From: Bordetella genomosp. 11
GTDB lineage: Bacteria; Pseudomonadota; Gammaproteobacteria; Burkholderiales; Burkholderiaceae_B
DNA length: 64,000 nt
NCBI RefSeq assembly: GCF_002261215.1
Contig: NZ_NEVS01000004.1
Location: forward strand, 620,001 to 684,000
Reading direction: 5' to 3'
Each line of letters starts with the position of its first letter. Positions within the stretch are counted from its first letter, which is position 1. This document shows positions 24,068 through 33,890 of the stretch, in pieces. The position numbers and the translations under genes are program-made. The notes under the pieces were generated by a model that saw only the letters and a program-made list of their open reading frames with translations, was not told where the DNA came from and made no database searches.

Positions 24068-24486
24068 ACAACGCCCCAAGCCACCGGCGCGGGGCATCCA
24101 GAGCATCGAGCGGATGCAGTTGGGCATGGCAGGCCGGCGCAAGCCGCCGCCCGGACAAGCTGGGGGTGTCCGTAACAACTCCAGTCGCGCGCCCCTGTCT
24201 TTCCTTCGTTGAGGCAGGGGCGTGCAATTCTGCTTTCACCGGTTGCCTGCTTCGTGCAGGGCCGCGAAGGGCCGTCTCCTCCTGGTGCGCGGTCTATCGA
24301 GGCGGGCAACCCGTGGGAGCAGCCGCCGCAATCGTCCAGCCAGCAGCGCGCCAGAGGCCAATGCTGCACTCGGCGATGACGCCGAACCGCTGGCAACGAC
24401 CGGCGCCGCCCGTAGCAGTGCCCCATAAGGCAGACCAACACGGCCACGTGCTGTCAGGGGCGGGCCCCACAACTTTCGAGAACACT
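24068..24486. other. 419-base stretch with no confident gene
   Basis: It holds an inverted repeat CGCCCCTG / CAGGGGCG (24190-24197, 24215-24222) and several shorter GC-rich repeats. The frame of the next gene is open upstream to 24166 and would give a Cys/Pro/Ala-rich extension (for example CLSFVEAGACNSAFTGCLLR), which does not look like an ordinary globular domain. It lies between the tR'-like terminator and the terminase genes, where a late leader, small RNA or packaging site could be. Confidence 0.4.
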
Positions 24487-24666
24487 ATGCTCAAAGTCGT
24501 CTTCGTGCCGTCGCCCTGCGTCTTGCAGACCACAGGCGAAAGAATCGCCGAAGGCGCAAGCATTCCTCCCGACGATCTCGCGGCGTTGCTGAAGGCTGCT
24601 GCCAACCAGTGGCAGGCCGACCAGGGCAAGATCGCCTACCTGGAATCGCTGCTGCTCAGGAAATAG
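24487..24666 (+). CDS. Small hypothetical protein before terminase
   Basis: 59 residues from ATG 24487, beginning MLKVVFVPSPCVLQTTGERI and ending in a helix. The same frame is open back to an ATG at 24166, giving 166 residues if that start is used; neither start has a strong ribosome site. Not recognised. Confidence 0.45.
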   Translation: MLKVVFVPSPCVLQTTGERIAEGASIPPDDLAALLKAAANQWQADQGKIAYLESLLLRK

Positions 24667-24668
24667 CC

Positions 24669-24845
24669 ATGGCCGCCAACACCTGCGAGGTCACGTTCCG
24701 CATGGCGTGGTGGTGGCGCTGGTACGCCTCCGGCGTCATCCTGACCGCAGCACTGACCGGCCTGGAGCCAGACGCCGACCGCGCTACCGCCGTGGCCCGG
24801 CGTGCCATTCGCATCGGCAGGCCATTTTTCAGAGCAACACCATGA
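24669..24845 (+). CDS. Small aromatic-rich phage protein
   Basis: 58 residues from ATG 24669 (AGGA upstream). A Trp-rich hydrophobic segment (FRMAWWWRWYASGVILTAAL) and a basic C-terminal helix suggest a membrane-associated peptide. It overlaps the small terminase start by 4 bases. Similar tiny proteins near terminases have no known role. Confidence 0.55.
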   Translation: MAANTCEVTFRMAWWWRWYASGVILTAALTGLEPDADRATAVARRAIRIGRPFFRATP

Positions 24846-25537
24846 CCGACACCCAGAAGCAGCCGCCCGACTGGGAGCGGATCGAGGCTCAGTACCGGAC
24901 CGGCATTGCCTCCCTGCGCGAAATCGCCAAGATGCACGGCATCACCGAGGCGGCGATCCGCAAGCGCGCCAAGCGCGACGAGTGGCCCCGTGACCTGAAT
25001 GCCAGGGTGCAAGCCAAGGCCGAAGAGCTGGTACGCAGGGAGGAAGTTCGCAGGCTAAGTACGCAGTCGGCGGTACGCAGCGAGTCCAGTGCGCACCGCG
25101 TCAAGGAAGAGATCGCCATCGGCGCCCAGGCGCTGGCCGAAGTGAAGCTCCGGCACAAGTCGACCATCCGCCGGATGCGCGAGGCCACTGAGGCCATGCT
25201 GACCGAGTTGGAGGCGGAAACCGGAAACCCGGAACTATTCCGAGACCTGGCCGAGTTCCTGCGCAGCGATGAAGAGGGAGCCCAGGGCAAGCGCGAAGCT
25301 GTCTATCAGCGCGCGATCTCCATGGCGTCGCGCATCGACGGCCTGAAAAAGCTGGCCGACACCCTGAAGGTTTTGATCGCCCTGGAACGCGAGGCGTACG
25401 GCATCCAGCCGGTCCCGCAGGAAATCAACCTGAACACGAAGCCGCGCAGGGCCGATGACCTCACAGACGAAGAACTACTTGCCATCGCGGGAGGAAGCGG
25501 CGAGGGAGCTGCTGATCCGCCGCAGGGCGAGAACTGA
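24842..25537 (+). CDS. Terminase small subunit
   Basis: 231 residues. N-terminal helix-turn-helix (TGIASLREIAKMHGITEAAI, then KRAKRDEWPRDL) for recognising the packaging site, a long central coiled coil (about 75-160) for oligomerisation, and a C-terminal tail. It overlaps the large subunit gene by 83 bases, which implies tight coupling. It selects phage DNA and hands it to the large subunit. Confidence 0.85.
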   Translation: MTDTQKQPPDWERIEAQYRTGIASLREIAKMHGITEAAIRKRAKRDEWPRDLNARVQAKAEELVRREEVRRLSTQSAVRSESSAHRVKEEIAIGAQALAEVKLRHKSTIRRMREATEAMLTELEAETGNPELFRDLAEFLRSDEEGAQGKREAVYQRAISMASRIDGLKKLADTLKVLIALEREAYGIQPVPQEINLNTKPRRADDLTDEELLAIAGGSGEGAADPPQGEN

Positions 25538-26957
25538 TGTCCTGACATACGCCGGGGCGATCGAGATCCCTGGCAAGCCGCTGTCTGAGGATGATCCGGA
25601 CGCTGAGCTGTTCCAACCGGTCGAAACCAGGATGGCGGCGCACCATCGGCTGGTGCTGGCCAAGCTGGAAGAGACCGCGGCGCGCCGCCACGGCCGCATG
25701 ATGATCTTCATGCCGCCGGGCTCCGCCAAATCGACGTACGCGTCGGTCGTGTTCCCTTCCCGCTATCTGGGCGCCGCCCCGAGCCGCCAGGTGATCCTGG
25801 CCAGCTACGGCGATGACCTGGCCCGCAAGATGGGCCGACGCACCCGGGCGATCATCAAGCAGGCCCGGTACCGGAACATCTTCGGTGCTGGCCTGGTGTC
25901 GGATTCGAACGCCGCCCAGGAGTTCGGCCTGAGCAACGGCAGCCAGTACATGGCCTGCGGCATCCTCTCGGGGATCACCGGCAACCGCGCGCACGGCATC
26001 ATCGTCGACGACCCGATCAAGGGCCGCGAACAGGCGAACTCGGAGACGATCCGCAATAAAACGTGGGACGCCTACGAGGACGACCTGAAAACGCGCCTGA
26101 TCCCGGGCGGCTGGATCGTCATCATCCAGACGCGCTGGCATGAGGACGACCTGGCCGGCCGGATACTTCCGGAAGACTGGAAGGGCGAAAGCGGTCGCAT
26201 CCTCTGCCGCGATGGCAATGAGTGGGAAGTCCTGTGCCTGCAGGCCCGGTGCGAGGTCGACAACGATCCGCTGGGCCGCGCGCGGGGCGAATACCTTTGG
26301 CCGGAGTGGTTCGACAGGCAGCACTGGGCGCAATTCGAAGGCAACCCGCGCACGTGGTCAGCGCTGTATCAGCAGCTGCCGACGCCGCTGGACGGCGACC
26401 TGTTCAAGCCCGACCAGATCCAGGTCGTCGACGCGCTGCCCGCCGGTCGCATCGACTGGGTACGCGGCTGGGACTTCGCCAGCACCGAGGGCGACGGCGA
26501 CTTCACCGCCGGTCCGAAGTTGGGAAGGCTGCCAACCGGCCAGTTCATCATCGGTGACATGGTGCGCGGTCAATGGGGGCCGGACCGGCGCGACAAGGCG
26601 CTGGAGAACACCGCGGCGCTGGACGGCCACCAGGTGCGCATCAGCATCCCGCAGGACCCGGGCCAGGCCGGCAAGACCCAGGTGCTGTACCTGACGCGCG
26701 GAATGCCCGGCTACCGGATGGTCAGTTCCCCCGAAAGCGGCGACAAGATTGTGCGCGCCGAGCCCTTCGCCGCCCAGGTCAACGTCGGCAATGTGCTGAT
26801 GCTGCGTGGCGACTGGAACAAGGCGTTGATAGACGAATTGCGGTCATTCCCGAACGGCAAGCACGACGACCAGGTGGACGGCCTTTCCCGGGCGTTCGCC
26901 GAGCTGATCGTCAAGCGGCCAATGCAGATCAATCCCGAGGCACTGAAACGCGCATGA
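25455..26957 (+). CDS. Terminase large subunit
   Basis: 500 residues. ATPase domain with Walker A-like FMPPGSAKSTYAS (about 85-97) and Walker B-like GIIVDDP (about 180), and an RNase H-like nuclease domain with VRGWDFAST (Asp near 340) and GKHDDQVDGLS (Asp near 475). It cuts concatemeric DNA and pumps it into the prohead. Starts inside the small subunit gene. Confidence 0.95.
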   Translation: MTSQTKNYLPSREEAARELLIRRRARTDVLTYAGAIEIPGKPLSEDDPDAELFQPVETRMAAHHRLVLAKLEETAARRHGRMMIFMPPGSAKSTYASVVFPSRYLGAAPSRQVILASYGDDLARKMGRRTRAIIKQARYRNIFGAGLVSDSNAAQEFGLSNGSQYMACGILSGITGNRAHGIIVDDPIKGREQANSETIRNKTWDAYEDDLKTRLIPGGWIVIIQTRWHEDDLAGRILPEDWKGESGRILCRDGNEWEVLCLQARCEVDNDPLGRARGEYLWPEWFDRQHWAQFEGNPRTWSALYQQLPTPLDGDLFKPDQIQVVDALPAGRIDWVRGWDFASTEGDGDFTAGPKLGRLPTGQFIIGDMVRGQWGPDRRDKALENTAALDGHQVRISIPQDPGQAGKTQVLYLTRGMPGYRMVSSPESGDKIVRAEPFAAQVNVGNVLMLRGDWNKALIDELRSFPNGKHDDQVDGLSRAFAELIVKRPMQINPEALKRA

Positions 26958-28501
26958 AGTTGTTCAACTGGATACGCCGGCGGCAACCCGAGCCCGGCGC
27001 CACAGTTGCGCCCGCGCCGCGCAAAGAGCCGGGGATGAAGATCTCGCCCATGGCGCTGGCGCATGCCGCGCACCAGCCGCTGGAGAAAGCACTGGGTCGG
27101 GGTAGCTTTGGCCGGCCAGACCTGATCCCTGGGGTGGTTCCGCCGGCGCTGGAGGACGAAGTCCTGGCCATGGACAGCGCCCTGGCTCCCGTATTCGCCT
27201 ATGTCAACCCGGCATGGGCGGGCATGGGTTTCATCGGCTACCCGTACCTGGCTGAGCTCTCCCAGCGCCCCGAGTACCGGAAGATGTCCGATGTCATCGC
27301 CAAGGAGATGACGCGGAAGTGGATCAAGCTGGAAAGCACGGGCGACGACGACAAGACCGACAAGATCCAGAAGATCGAGAAGGCCATGCGCCGGTACGGC
27401 CTGCGCCGGAAGTTCCGCGAAGCTGCGTTGCAGGATGGCCTATTCGGCCGGTCCCAGATCTACATCGACGTGAAGACGCCGTCCGGGCAGCCTGCCAAGG
27501 CACTCCCGGACGAACTGAAGACGCCGCTGATCCGCGCCAAGGCCAAGATCACCACGGGGAGCCTGATCGGGTTCAAGGTCATCGAGCCCGTGTGGACGAC
27601 GCCCTACCTGTACAGCAGCGACGACCCGACGCGGCCCGACTTCTACAAGCCGACGTCCTGGTTCGTGCTGGGCAAGGAATACCACGCCTCGCGGTTGCTG
27701 AACTTCGTGTCGCGCGAGGTGCCGGATATCCTCAAGCCGTCATACAACTTCGGCGGCCTGTCCATGACGCAACTGGCCATCGCCTACGTGGACAACTGGC
27801 TGCGCACGCGCCAGAGCGTGGCGGATCTGATCAGCGGGTTCTCGGTCGGCGTATTGAAGACGAACATGGGATCGCTGCTGAGCGGCGATCCGGGCGACAG
27901 CGTGTTCACGCGTCTGGACCTGTTCAACCGGACGCGCAGCAACCGCGGCGCTTGGGCGATCGACAAGGAAAGCGAGGAGTTCGAGTTCCAGAACGTGCCT
28001 CTGGCTGGCCTGGACAAACTTCAGGCGCAGTCCCAGGAGCAGATGGCCGCGGTATCCAGCATCCCGCTGGTGAAGCTGCTGGGTATCACGCCCAGCGGCC
28101 TGAACGCCTCCAGCGATGGCGAGATCCGCGTCTTCTACGACGAGATCCTGGCCATGCAGGAAGCGCTGTTCCGCGACAACCTGCAGGCCTGCCTGGAGGT
28201 GATCCAGCTGTCCGAACTCGGCGAGATCGACCCGGAAATCACGTTCTCCTTCGTGCCGCTGTGGCAGCCGTCCGAAACCGAGAAGGCCGGGGTGCGCAAG
28301 AGCGACGCGGAAACGGATGCCTCCCTGATCGGCGCCGGTGTCATCACGCCGCAGGAAGCGCGCGAGCGCCTGGCTGCCGACCCGGAGAATGGCTATCACT
28401 CGCTGGAGGTCGACCCCGAGGACGACGATGACTTCGAGGAAGACGAAGACGACGACCTGAACGGAGCCCCGAATGGCGGACCTGGTATCCCCAACCGGTA
28501 A
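26954..28501 (+). CDS. Portal protein (DUF1073 family)
   Basis: 515 residues from ATG 26954. The core runs from MSDVIAKEMTRKWIKLES through LQDGLFGRSQIYIDV, LIGFKVIEPVWTTPY, and SSIPLVKLLGITPSGLNAS, the DUF1073 pattern. The C-terminus is a very acidic Asp/Glu stretch. The portal is the dodecameric ring through which DNA enters and leaves the head and to which the neck attaches. Overlaps terminase by 4 bases and the head protein by 29. Confidence 0.9.
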   Translation: MKLFNWIRRRQPEPGATVAPAPRKEPGMKISPMALAHAAHQPLEKALGRGSFGRPDLIPGVVPPALEDEVLAMDSALAPVFAYVNPAWAGMGFIGYPYLAELSQRPEYRKMSDVIAKEMTRKWIKLESTGDDDKTDKIQKIEKAMRRYGLRRKFREAALQDGLFGRSQIYIDVKTPSGQPAKALPDELKTPLIRAKAKITTGSLIGFKVIEPVWTTPYLYSSDDPTRPDFYKPTSWFVLGKEYHASRLLNFVSREVPDILKPSYNFGGLSMTQLAIAYVDNWLRTRQSVADLISGFSVGVLKTNMGSLLSGDPGDSVFTRLDLFNRTRSNRGAWAIDKESEEFEFQNVPLAGLDKLQAQSQEQMAAVSSIPLVKLLGITPSGLNASSDGEIRVFYDEILAMQEALFRDNLQACLEVIQLSELGEIDPEITFSFVPLWQPSETEKAGVRKSDAETDASLIGAGVITPQEARERLAADPENGYHSLEVDPEDDDDFEEDEDDDLNGAPNGGPGIPNR

Positions 28502-29279
28502 GCCCATACCGCTGCGCGCGGTGCATCCGAATGCTGGCGTGCAGGCCGCCTACCGGCGCCGGCTCCAGAAGCTGGTCGACGAGATGCAGCGCTCGCTGGT
28601 GTTCTGGGTGCAGGCGGCCTATCGGCAGAATCAGCCAGAGATAGCCCAGGACGAAAGCCCGGCCGCGACCCTGCGCAAGACGATGGGGCGCTTGGCCCGG
28701 ATGTGGCAGCGCCGCTTCAACGAGGCCTCCCAGCCGGTGGCGCAACGCTTCGCCGAGCAGTCCATGTCAGCGGCGGATATCTCGCTGCGCGACAGCCTAC
28801 GGCAGAAGGGATTCAGCGTCGAATTCCAGATGACGCGCGCGGCCAATGACGTCTTCCAGGCCACCGTCGGAGAGAACGTCGGGCTGATCAAGTCCATCGC
28901 CGCCGAGCACCTGCAGGAGGTCGAAGGCTTGGTCATGCGGTCGGTGCAGCAGGGCCGCAAGCTGGACGAACTGTCCAAGGACCTGGAGGCGCGGTACCAG
29001 ATCACCAAGCGCCGCGCGGCGTTCATCGCCCGGGACCAGAACGACAAGGCCACCGCGACGATCACCCGCGTGCGCCAGCAGGGCCTCGGCATCAAGACCG
29101 CGCGCTGGCTGCACTCCGCCGGCGGCAAGCACCCGCGCCCGTCGCATGTGGCGGCCAGCGGAAAGACCTACGACGTGGACAAGGGCATGTACATCGATGG
29201 CGAGTACATCCGGCCCGGCGAGCTGCCGAACTGCCGATGTGTGGCGCAGAGCGTGATACCGGGATTCGACGATGAATGA
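28473..29279 (+). CDS. Minor head protein (Mu gpF/SPP1 gp7-like)
   Basis: 268 residues. Helical N-terminal two thirds; C-terminal phage head morphogenesis domain with ARDQNDKATATITRVRQQGL, a WLHSAGGKHPRPSH segment and the closing GELPNCRCVAQSVI. Proteins of this family lie next to the portal and take part in capsid assembly or DNA ejection. Starts within the end of the portal gene. Confidence 0.87.
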   Translation: MADLVSPTGKPIPLRAVHPNAGVQAAYRRRLQKLVDEMQRSLVFWVQAAYRQNQPEIAQDESPAATLRKTMGRLARMWQRRFNEASQPVAQRFAEQSMSAADISLRDSLRQKGFSVEFQMTRAANDVFQATVGENVGLIKSIAAEHLQEVEGLVMRSVQQGRKLDELSKDLEARYQITKRRAAFIARDQNDKATATITRVRQQGLGIKTARWLHSAGGKHPRPSHVAASGKTYDVDKGMYIDGEYIRPGELPNCRCVAQSVIPGFDDE

Positions 29280-29490
29280 AACAGCGATGCAAGAGCCGTC
29301 CATTGAAATCAACGGCCAGAAGCTCACGCCTGCGCAATCCGCAGTCGTGCGCGTAGCCGTGACCCAATTCCAAAGCGATATCCAAGCGAATCCCGAAGCG
29401 TTTGGCGGCGACGAGCATGGTGTTGCTATGGCCGAGGCTTACATGGCTCGTAGCGCCGAGGTGCTTCTATTGCTGCTTACGGCAGATTGA
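29272..29490 (+). CDS. Small hypothetical protein in the head module
   Basis: 72 residues starting MNETAMQEPSIEINGQKLTP, a helical acidic protein ending in a Leu-rich stretch (EVLLLLLTAD). It overlaps the minor head gene by 8 bases. The pattern INGQKLTPAQSAVVRVAV recurs in small phage proteins of unknown role. Confidence 0.6.
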   Translation: MNETAMQEPSIEINGQKLTPAQSAVVRVAVTQFQSDIQANPEAFGGDEHGVAMAEAYMARSAEVLLLLLTAD

Positions 29491-29498
29491 GGTCGACG

Positions 29499-30869
29499 AT
29501 GAGTAAATACAGCGACCTCCTGGCGATGGACCGGGCCTCCGTGCGTAGCGTGGATGCCTACGGCCGCATGTACGTCGAGGTGTCGAACATCAGCAAGGCC
29601 ACGGTCAACCCGTACCGGGGAAGCGAGATTCCCGACTGGGACGAGCTGAACCTGGACCCGGACCGCATCTATTTCCTGCTGCGTGATCCGGACGAGCTGG
29701 CCAAGGCGGCACCGACCTTCAACGGGATCCAGCTGCTGCATATCCATATCCCGGTGGACGCGAACCAGCCCCGCAAGGAGCGGGTCGTGGGCTGCACCGG
29801 CACGGACGCCGTATTCCAGGCGCCGTACCTGAAGAATTCCCTCGTCGTATGGGACGCCGTAGCGATCGCGGGCATCGAGTCGGACGAGCAGAAGGAGCTT
29901 TCGAGCGCCTACGGCTACCGTGCCGACATGACGCCTGGGACGTATGAAGGCATCGCATACGACGGGGTTATGCGAGACATCCGCGGCAACCACGTCGCGC
30001 TTGTCGAAGTGGGCCGGGCAGGCCCGGACGTGGTTGTAGGCGACTCTAACCTATCGGAGAATCCGAACATGAAGTACAGCAAAACCGCGATCGCCGTCGC
30101 CGGGGCGCTGAAGGCGTATCTGCGCCCGAAGCTGGCCCAGGATGCCGCGATCGGCGATCTCGGGCCCTTGGTCAAGGGTCTGACCGCCAAGAACGTCACC
30201 AGCGAGAAGGCGCGTTTGCTGCGCGCCGTCGAAACCCGATTCAAGGGTAAGCTGGCGCAGGACGCCGACCTGGCCGACCTGGCCGAGGTGATCGACACCT
30301 TCAAGGAAGGCGAGGCGATCGCCGGCGACGACGATATGCCGGCAGACCCGGATCCGGCCGATCCCGACCTGGCGAACGACGACGAGCTGATGGGCAAGCT
30401 GCGCGAGCTCATCTCCGCGAAGCTCAGCCCCGAGCTGGCCGGCCAGGTCATGAAGGCGCTGGGCGAGCCGGAAGGAGCCGCGGACTCTCCGCCCGAATTC
30501 GAAGGCAAACCCAAGGACCCCGAAATGGTATCGAAACCCGCCATGGACTCCGCCATCCAGAAGGCGACCGCCGAAGCCGAGCAGAAGGTGATCCAGCGCA
30601 TGCAGGCCGTGCGCATCGCCGAGCAGGAAGTGCGGCCGCTGGTCGGCGATGTTGTCGCGATGGACTCCGCCGAGGACGTCTACAAGTTCGCCCTGGATGC
30701 CGCCGGCGTGGACCTGAAGGACGTTCCCCCCGCGGCCTACCGTTCGCTGGTCAAGATGCAGCTGCAGCACGCCGCTGTCCAGAAAACCCCGCGCGTGGCG
30801 ATGGACGCGAAAGCCGAAAAAGGCTTCGCTGACGCCTACCCCCACGCTGCCAACGTACAGGTGCTCTGA
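29499..30869 (+). CDS. DUF2213 protein, probable prohead protease/scaffold fusion
   Basis: 456 residues from ATG 29499. The N-terminal half ([34 protein letters not shown], and [13 protein letters not shown], about 20-180) is DUF2213, a herpesvirus-type prohead protease relative with His and Ser at NHVALVE and near 65. The C-terminal half is acidic and helical with Asp/Pro runs, typical of an internal scaffold that is removed during maturation. It precedes the cement and capsid genes. Confidence 0.82.
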   Translation: MSKYSDLLAMDRASVRSVDAYGRMYVEVSNISKATVNPYRGSEIPDWDELNLDPDRIYFLLRDPDELAKAAPTFNGIQLLHIHIPVDANQPRKERVVGCTGTDAVFQAPYLKNSLVVWDAVAIAGIESDEQKELSSAYGYRADMTPGTYEGIAYDGVMRDIRGNHVALVEVGRAGPDVVVGDSNLSENPNMKYSKTAIAVAGALKAYLRPKLAQDAAIGDLGPLVKGLTAKNVTSEKARLLRAVETRFKGKLAQDADLADLAEVIDTFKEGEAIAGDDDMPADPDPADPDLANDDELMGKLRELISAKLSPELAGQVMKALGEPEGAADSPPEFEGKPKDPEMVSKPAMDSAIQKATAEAEQKVIQRMQAVRIAEQEVRPLVGDVVAMDSAEDVYKFALDAAGVDLKDVPPAAYRSLVKMQLQHAAVQKTPRVAMDAKAEKGFADAYPHAANVQVL

Positions 30870-30871
30870 TC

Positions 30872-31564
30872 ATGGGATTTCAGACTCAAGTCTATCAACA
30901 GCCGAACCCCGCGGTAGCCGGTGACTTCGCGAGCGCGAACCCGCGCGCCACGTACCTGGCGGGCCCGGGCGCGCTGGTTGCCGGCGCCGCTGGCGTGACG
31001 GTCGGCCGTTTCGCATGGGAAGTGGACGGCGTCGTCAACAACTTCGGCATCGGGCAGCCCGCCGGCTTCTGCCATCGCGAGCAGCAAGGCGTCATCACGA
31101 TCTGGCTGGCTGAAGCGTCGATGCTGATCCCCGAAGGCCTGATGGTCACTCTGCACAACCTGGGCGACTTCTGGGCGACGGTCGGCAACGACGTCAACAA
31201 GGGCCAGAAGGTCTTCGTCTCCGTATCGGACGGGTCGGTGAAGGGCGGAAACCCGGGCGACGTCATCGACGACGGCGCTCATTTCACCGCGGCGATTGCC
31301 GGGACCACGATGACGGTTTCGGCGGTCGCATCCGGCACCCTGCGCGTGGGCCAGCCGGTGGCGGGCGCGGGCGTCACGGCCGGCACCATCATCACTGCGC
31401 TAGGCACCGGCACCGGCGGCACGGGCACCTACACGGTGAGCGCGTCGCAGACCGTCTCCAGCGAATCCATGACCACGACCAACAGCATCGAGACGTCCTG
31501 GTTCATCGCCAGCGATGCCGACTCGGGTCAGCTGGTCAAGATCACCTCCACGAACCTGGGGTAA
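30872..31564 (+). CDS. Head decoration/cement protein with inserted beta domain
   Basis: 230 residues. N-terminal and C-terminal parts ([20 protein letters not shown]...; [18 protein letters not shown]) form a structural-cement-like protein. Between them, residues about 140-205 are a Thr/Gly/Ser-rich beta module ([20 protein letters not shown], then [20 protein letters not shown]) that recurs in phage surface proteins and may be displayed on the capsid. It lies directly before the major capsid gene. Confidence 0.75.
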   Translation: MGFQTQVYQQPNPAVAGDFASANPRATYLAGPGALVAGAAGVTVGRFAWEVDGVVNNFGIGQPAGFCHREQQGVITIWLAEASMLIPEGLMVTLHNLGDFWATVGNDVNKGQKVFVSVSDGSVKGGNPGDVIDDGAHFTAAIAGTTMTVSAVASGTLRVGQPVAGAGVTAGTIITALGTGTGGTGTYTVSASQTVSSESMTTTNSIETSWFIASDADSGQLVKITSTNLG

Positions 31565-31571
31565 GGAAATC

Positions 31572-32603
31572 ATGCAACGACACGCAGACTTTCAACGCCT
31601 GGAACAGGTGTTCGGAATCTTCTTCCCCGGCGCGATGGACTATTTGCCGAAAGATTTCCGCAACAACTTCCAGATGGCCATGGATGCCGCAGGCCCCCTG
31701 GTCACGACTCCCAACTCGGCTGTACCGAGTTTCCTGACCAACTACGTCGACCCGGAACTGACCCGGGTGCTGACCACGCCGATGAAGGCCGCCCAGATCC
31801 TGGGCGAGGCCAAGAAAGGCGACTGGGTCACGCTGACCGCCACGTTCCCGGTGGTGGAATCGACCGGCGAAGTGAGCTCGTACGGCGACTACAGCAACAA
31901 CGGCGTCGCCGGCGCGAATACCAACTTCCCGCAGCGCGAGTCCTACCACTACCAGACCATGACCCAATGGGGTGAACGTGAGCTGGAAATGGCGGGCCTG
32001 GCGAAGATCGGCTGGTCCGCGGAGCTGAATGTGGCCAGCGCTCTGGTGCTGAACAAGTTCCAGAACCAGAGCTACTTCTTCGGTGTGGCCAATCTGCGGA
32101 ACTACGGCCTGCTGAACGATCCGAGCCTGTCGGCGCCCTTGACGCCGAATGCGACGGGCACCGGTAGCGGCACGCTGTGGTCGACCAAGGACGCGAACGC
32201 GATCTATGACGACATCGTCAAGATCTTCAAGCAGCTGCAGTCCCAGACGGGCGGCATCATCGACGCCCAGCAGGCCATGGTCCTGGCCATGTCTCCGGAA
32301 TCCTCGGTCTACCTGACGAAGACGAATCAGTACAACGTCAACGTCTACGACCTGCTGAAGAAGAACTACCCGAACATCCGTTTCGAAACGGCTGTCGAGT
32401 ACAGCACGGACGCGGGCGAGCTGGTACAGCTGATCGCCGACTCGATCGAAGGCCAGCGCACCGGGTACTGCGCGTTCACGGAGAAGATGCGGGCGCATCC
32501 GATCATCCAGCAGCCGTCGGCCTGGGTGCAGAAGAAGTCGCAAGGCACCTGGGGCGCCGTGATCCGGATGCCGATGGGCATCGCCTCCATGATCGGCGTC
32601 TGA
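31572..32603 (+). CDS. Major capsid protein (DUF2184 type)
   Basis: 343 residues from ATG 31572. [20 protein letters not shown] (about 120-140), [20 protein letters not shown] (about 165-185) and the C-terminal [17 protein letters not shown] match the DUF2184/HK97-fold capsid group. It forms the icosahedral shell. AAGGAA lies before the ATG, and a strong terminator follows, which suggests high separate expression of the head operon. Confidence 0.9.
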   Translation: MQRHADFQRLEQVFGIFFPGAMDYLPKDFRNNFQMAMDAAGPLVTTPNSAVPSFLTNYVDPELTRVLTTPMKAAQILGEAKKGDWVTLTATFPVVESTGEVSSYGDYSNNGVAGANTNFPQRESYHYQTMTQWGERELEMAGLAKIGWSAELNVASALVLNKFQNQSYFFGVANLRNYGLLNDPSLSAPLTPNATGTGSGTLWSTKDANAIYDDIVKIFKQLQSQTGGIIDAQQAMVLAMSPESSVYLTKTNQYNVNVYDLLKKNYPNIRFETAVEYSTDAGELVQLIADSIEGQRTGYCAFTEKMRAHPIIQQPSAWVQKKSQGTWGAVIRMPMGIASMIGV

Positions 32604-32627
32604 TCCCAGACTGCTGCAACCGGCAAT

Positions 32628-32652
32628 AGGCCGCCTTCGGGCGGCCTTTTTC
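32628..32652 (+). terminator. Terminator after the major capsid gene
   Basis: AGGCCGCC / GGCGGCCT with a TTCG tetraloop followed by a T-run. It probably reduces transcription from capsid into tail genes rather than stopping it. Confidence 0.85.
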
Positions 32653-32667
32653 ATTTCCGAGGAAGAA

Positions 32668-33009
32668 ATGGCGAACATCACTGTCGCATGCAAGCTGCCC
32701 AATGGCCTGGTCCTGGATCTGGGCGGAAAGAAAGTGGTCCTCAAAGGCTCCCGTGATCGCGATGCGGTGGCCGGCTTCGGCCTGACGCAGGTCGACGATG
32801 GCTTCTGGTCGACCTGGGCCACCACGTATAAGGACTTCCCTGCGCTCAAGCGCGGCCTGATCTTCGCGCATGCCAAGGAATCGGGCGCCGCGGCGGAGTC
32901 CAAGGAAAAGCAGGACGTCAAGAGCGGCCTGGAAGGTCTGGATCCGGAGAAGCCCGGCACCAAGCTCAAGCCCGAGAACTACGAGGGCATGCCCAAGCCG
33001 GCGGAGTAA
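32668..33009 (+). CDS. Hypothetical head-tail region protein
   Basis: 113 residues, starting MANITVACKLPNGLVLDLGG; a beta-rich N-terminus, a Trp pair (DGFWSTWATTY) and a disordered Lys/Glu/Pro-rich C-terminus. Small proteins of this design follow capsid genes in related phages; no function known. GAGGAA precedes the ATG. Confidence 0.65.
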   Translation: MANITVACKLPNGLVLDLGGKKVVLKGSRDRDAVAGFGLTQVDDGFWSTWATTYKDFPALKRGLIFAHAKESGAAAESKEKQDVKSGLEGLDPEKPGTKLKPENYEGMPKPAE

Positions 33010-33012
33010 GCC

Positions 33013-33450
33013 ATGGCCAGCGGCGTGGTGATCTTCGACCCGGCGGCGTTCAAGGAGGTCTATCCGACATTCGCCACACTGTCGGATCCGCAGTTGGATA
33101 ACGCGTTCAATACGGCGACGCTGTACCTGAACAACACGCCGCGCAGCCAGGTCGCAGATGTAGTGCGGCGCGCGCTGCTGCTGAACCTCCTGACGGCCCA
33201 TATCGCCGCCATGCAATACGGCGAGAACGGGCAGCCCCCTTCTCCGCTGGTGGGGCGCATCAACAGCGCGGCAGAGGGCAGCGTCAATGTCGGCACGGAC
33301 TACCCGGTCCAGCCCGGCTCGCAGGCCTGGTATATCCAGACGCAGTATGGCGCGATGTTCTGGGAGGCGACCGCGTGGCTGCGTGTGGGGCGCTATGTGC
33401 CGGGCCCTTGTGGAGTTCCTGTTTCGGTGACGATTCCATGGCGACCATAG
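33013..33450 (+). CDS. Head-tail connector (DUF4054 family)
   Basis: 145 residues. DPAAFKEVYPTFATLSDPQL at the N-terminus, RRALLLNLLTAHIAAMQYG and the C-terminal AWYIQTQYGAMFWEATAWL match DUF4054, an adaptor that docks under the portal. Its 3' end overlaps the next gene by 13 bases. Confidence 0.85.
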   Translation: MASGVVIFDPAAFKEVYPTFATLSDPQLDNAFNTATLYLNNTPRSQVADVVRRALLLNLLTAHIAAMQYGENGQPPSPLVGRINSAAEGSVNVGTDYPVQPGSQAWYIQTQYGAMFWEATAWLRVGRYVPGPCGVPVSVTIPWRP

Positions 33451-33890
33451 GACTGTCCGGCGGCGCGGCCCTGGAAGCGAAGCTGGCCGAGATCGCGAAG
33501 AAGGTAGGCGAGGGGGGCACGCTTCGCGTGGGCTTTCTGGAAGGCGCGACGTATCCGGACGGCACACCCGTTCCGTACGTCGCCGCCATCCAGGAGTTCG
33601 GCGATCCTGGTCACAACCTGCCTGCGCGCCCGTTCTTCCGCAGCATGATCGCGGACAAGTCCGGGAAGTGGGGCGCCGCGCTGGGCAAGATCGCCGTGTC
33701 CACGGACTACGACATCGACCAGACCCTGGGCCAGATGGGCGAAGGGATCAAGGGCCAACTGCAGGGGTCTATCCAGCAGCTCACATCCCCGCCGCTGGCG
33801 CCCTCCACGGTGGCGGCCAAGGGCTTCGACAAGCCCTTGATCGACACGGGCCACATGATCCAGAGCGTCGATTACGAGGTGGACACGTGA
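33438..33890 (+). CDS. Head-tail joining / tail completion protein
   Basis: 150 residues from ATG 33438. TLRVGFLEGATYPDGTPVPY, AAIQEFG, and PARPFFRSMI near 65-75 are typical of the HK97 gp10/virion-morphogenesis group; the C-terminus LIDTGHMIQSVDYEV is also conserved in these proteins. It would complete the neck. Confidence 0.78.
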   Translation: MATIGLSGGAALEAKLAEIAKKVGEGGTLRVGFLEGATYPDGTPVPYVAAIQEFGDPGHNLPARPFFRSMIADKSGKWGAALGKIAVSTDYDIDQTLGQMGEGIKGQLQGSIQQLTSPPLAPSTVAAKGFDKPLIDTGHMIQSVDYEVDT

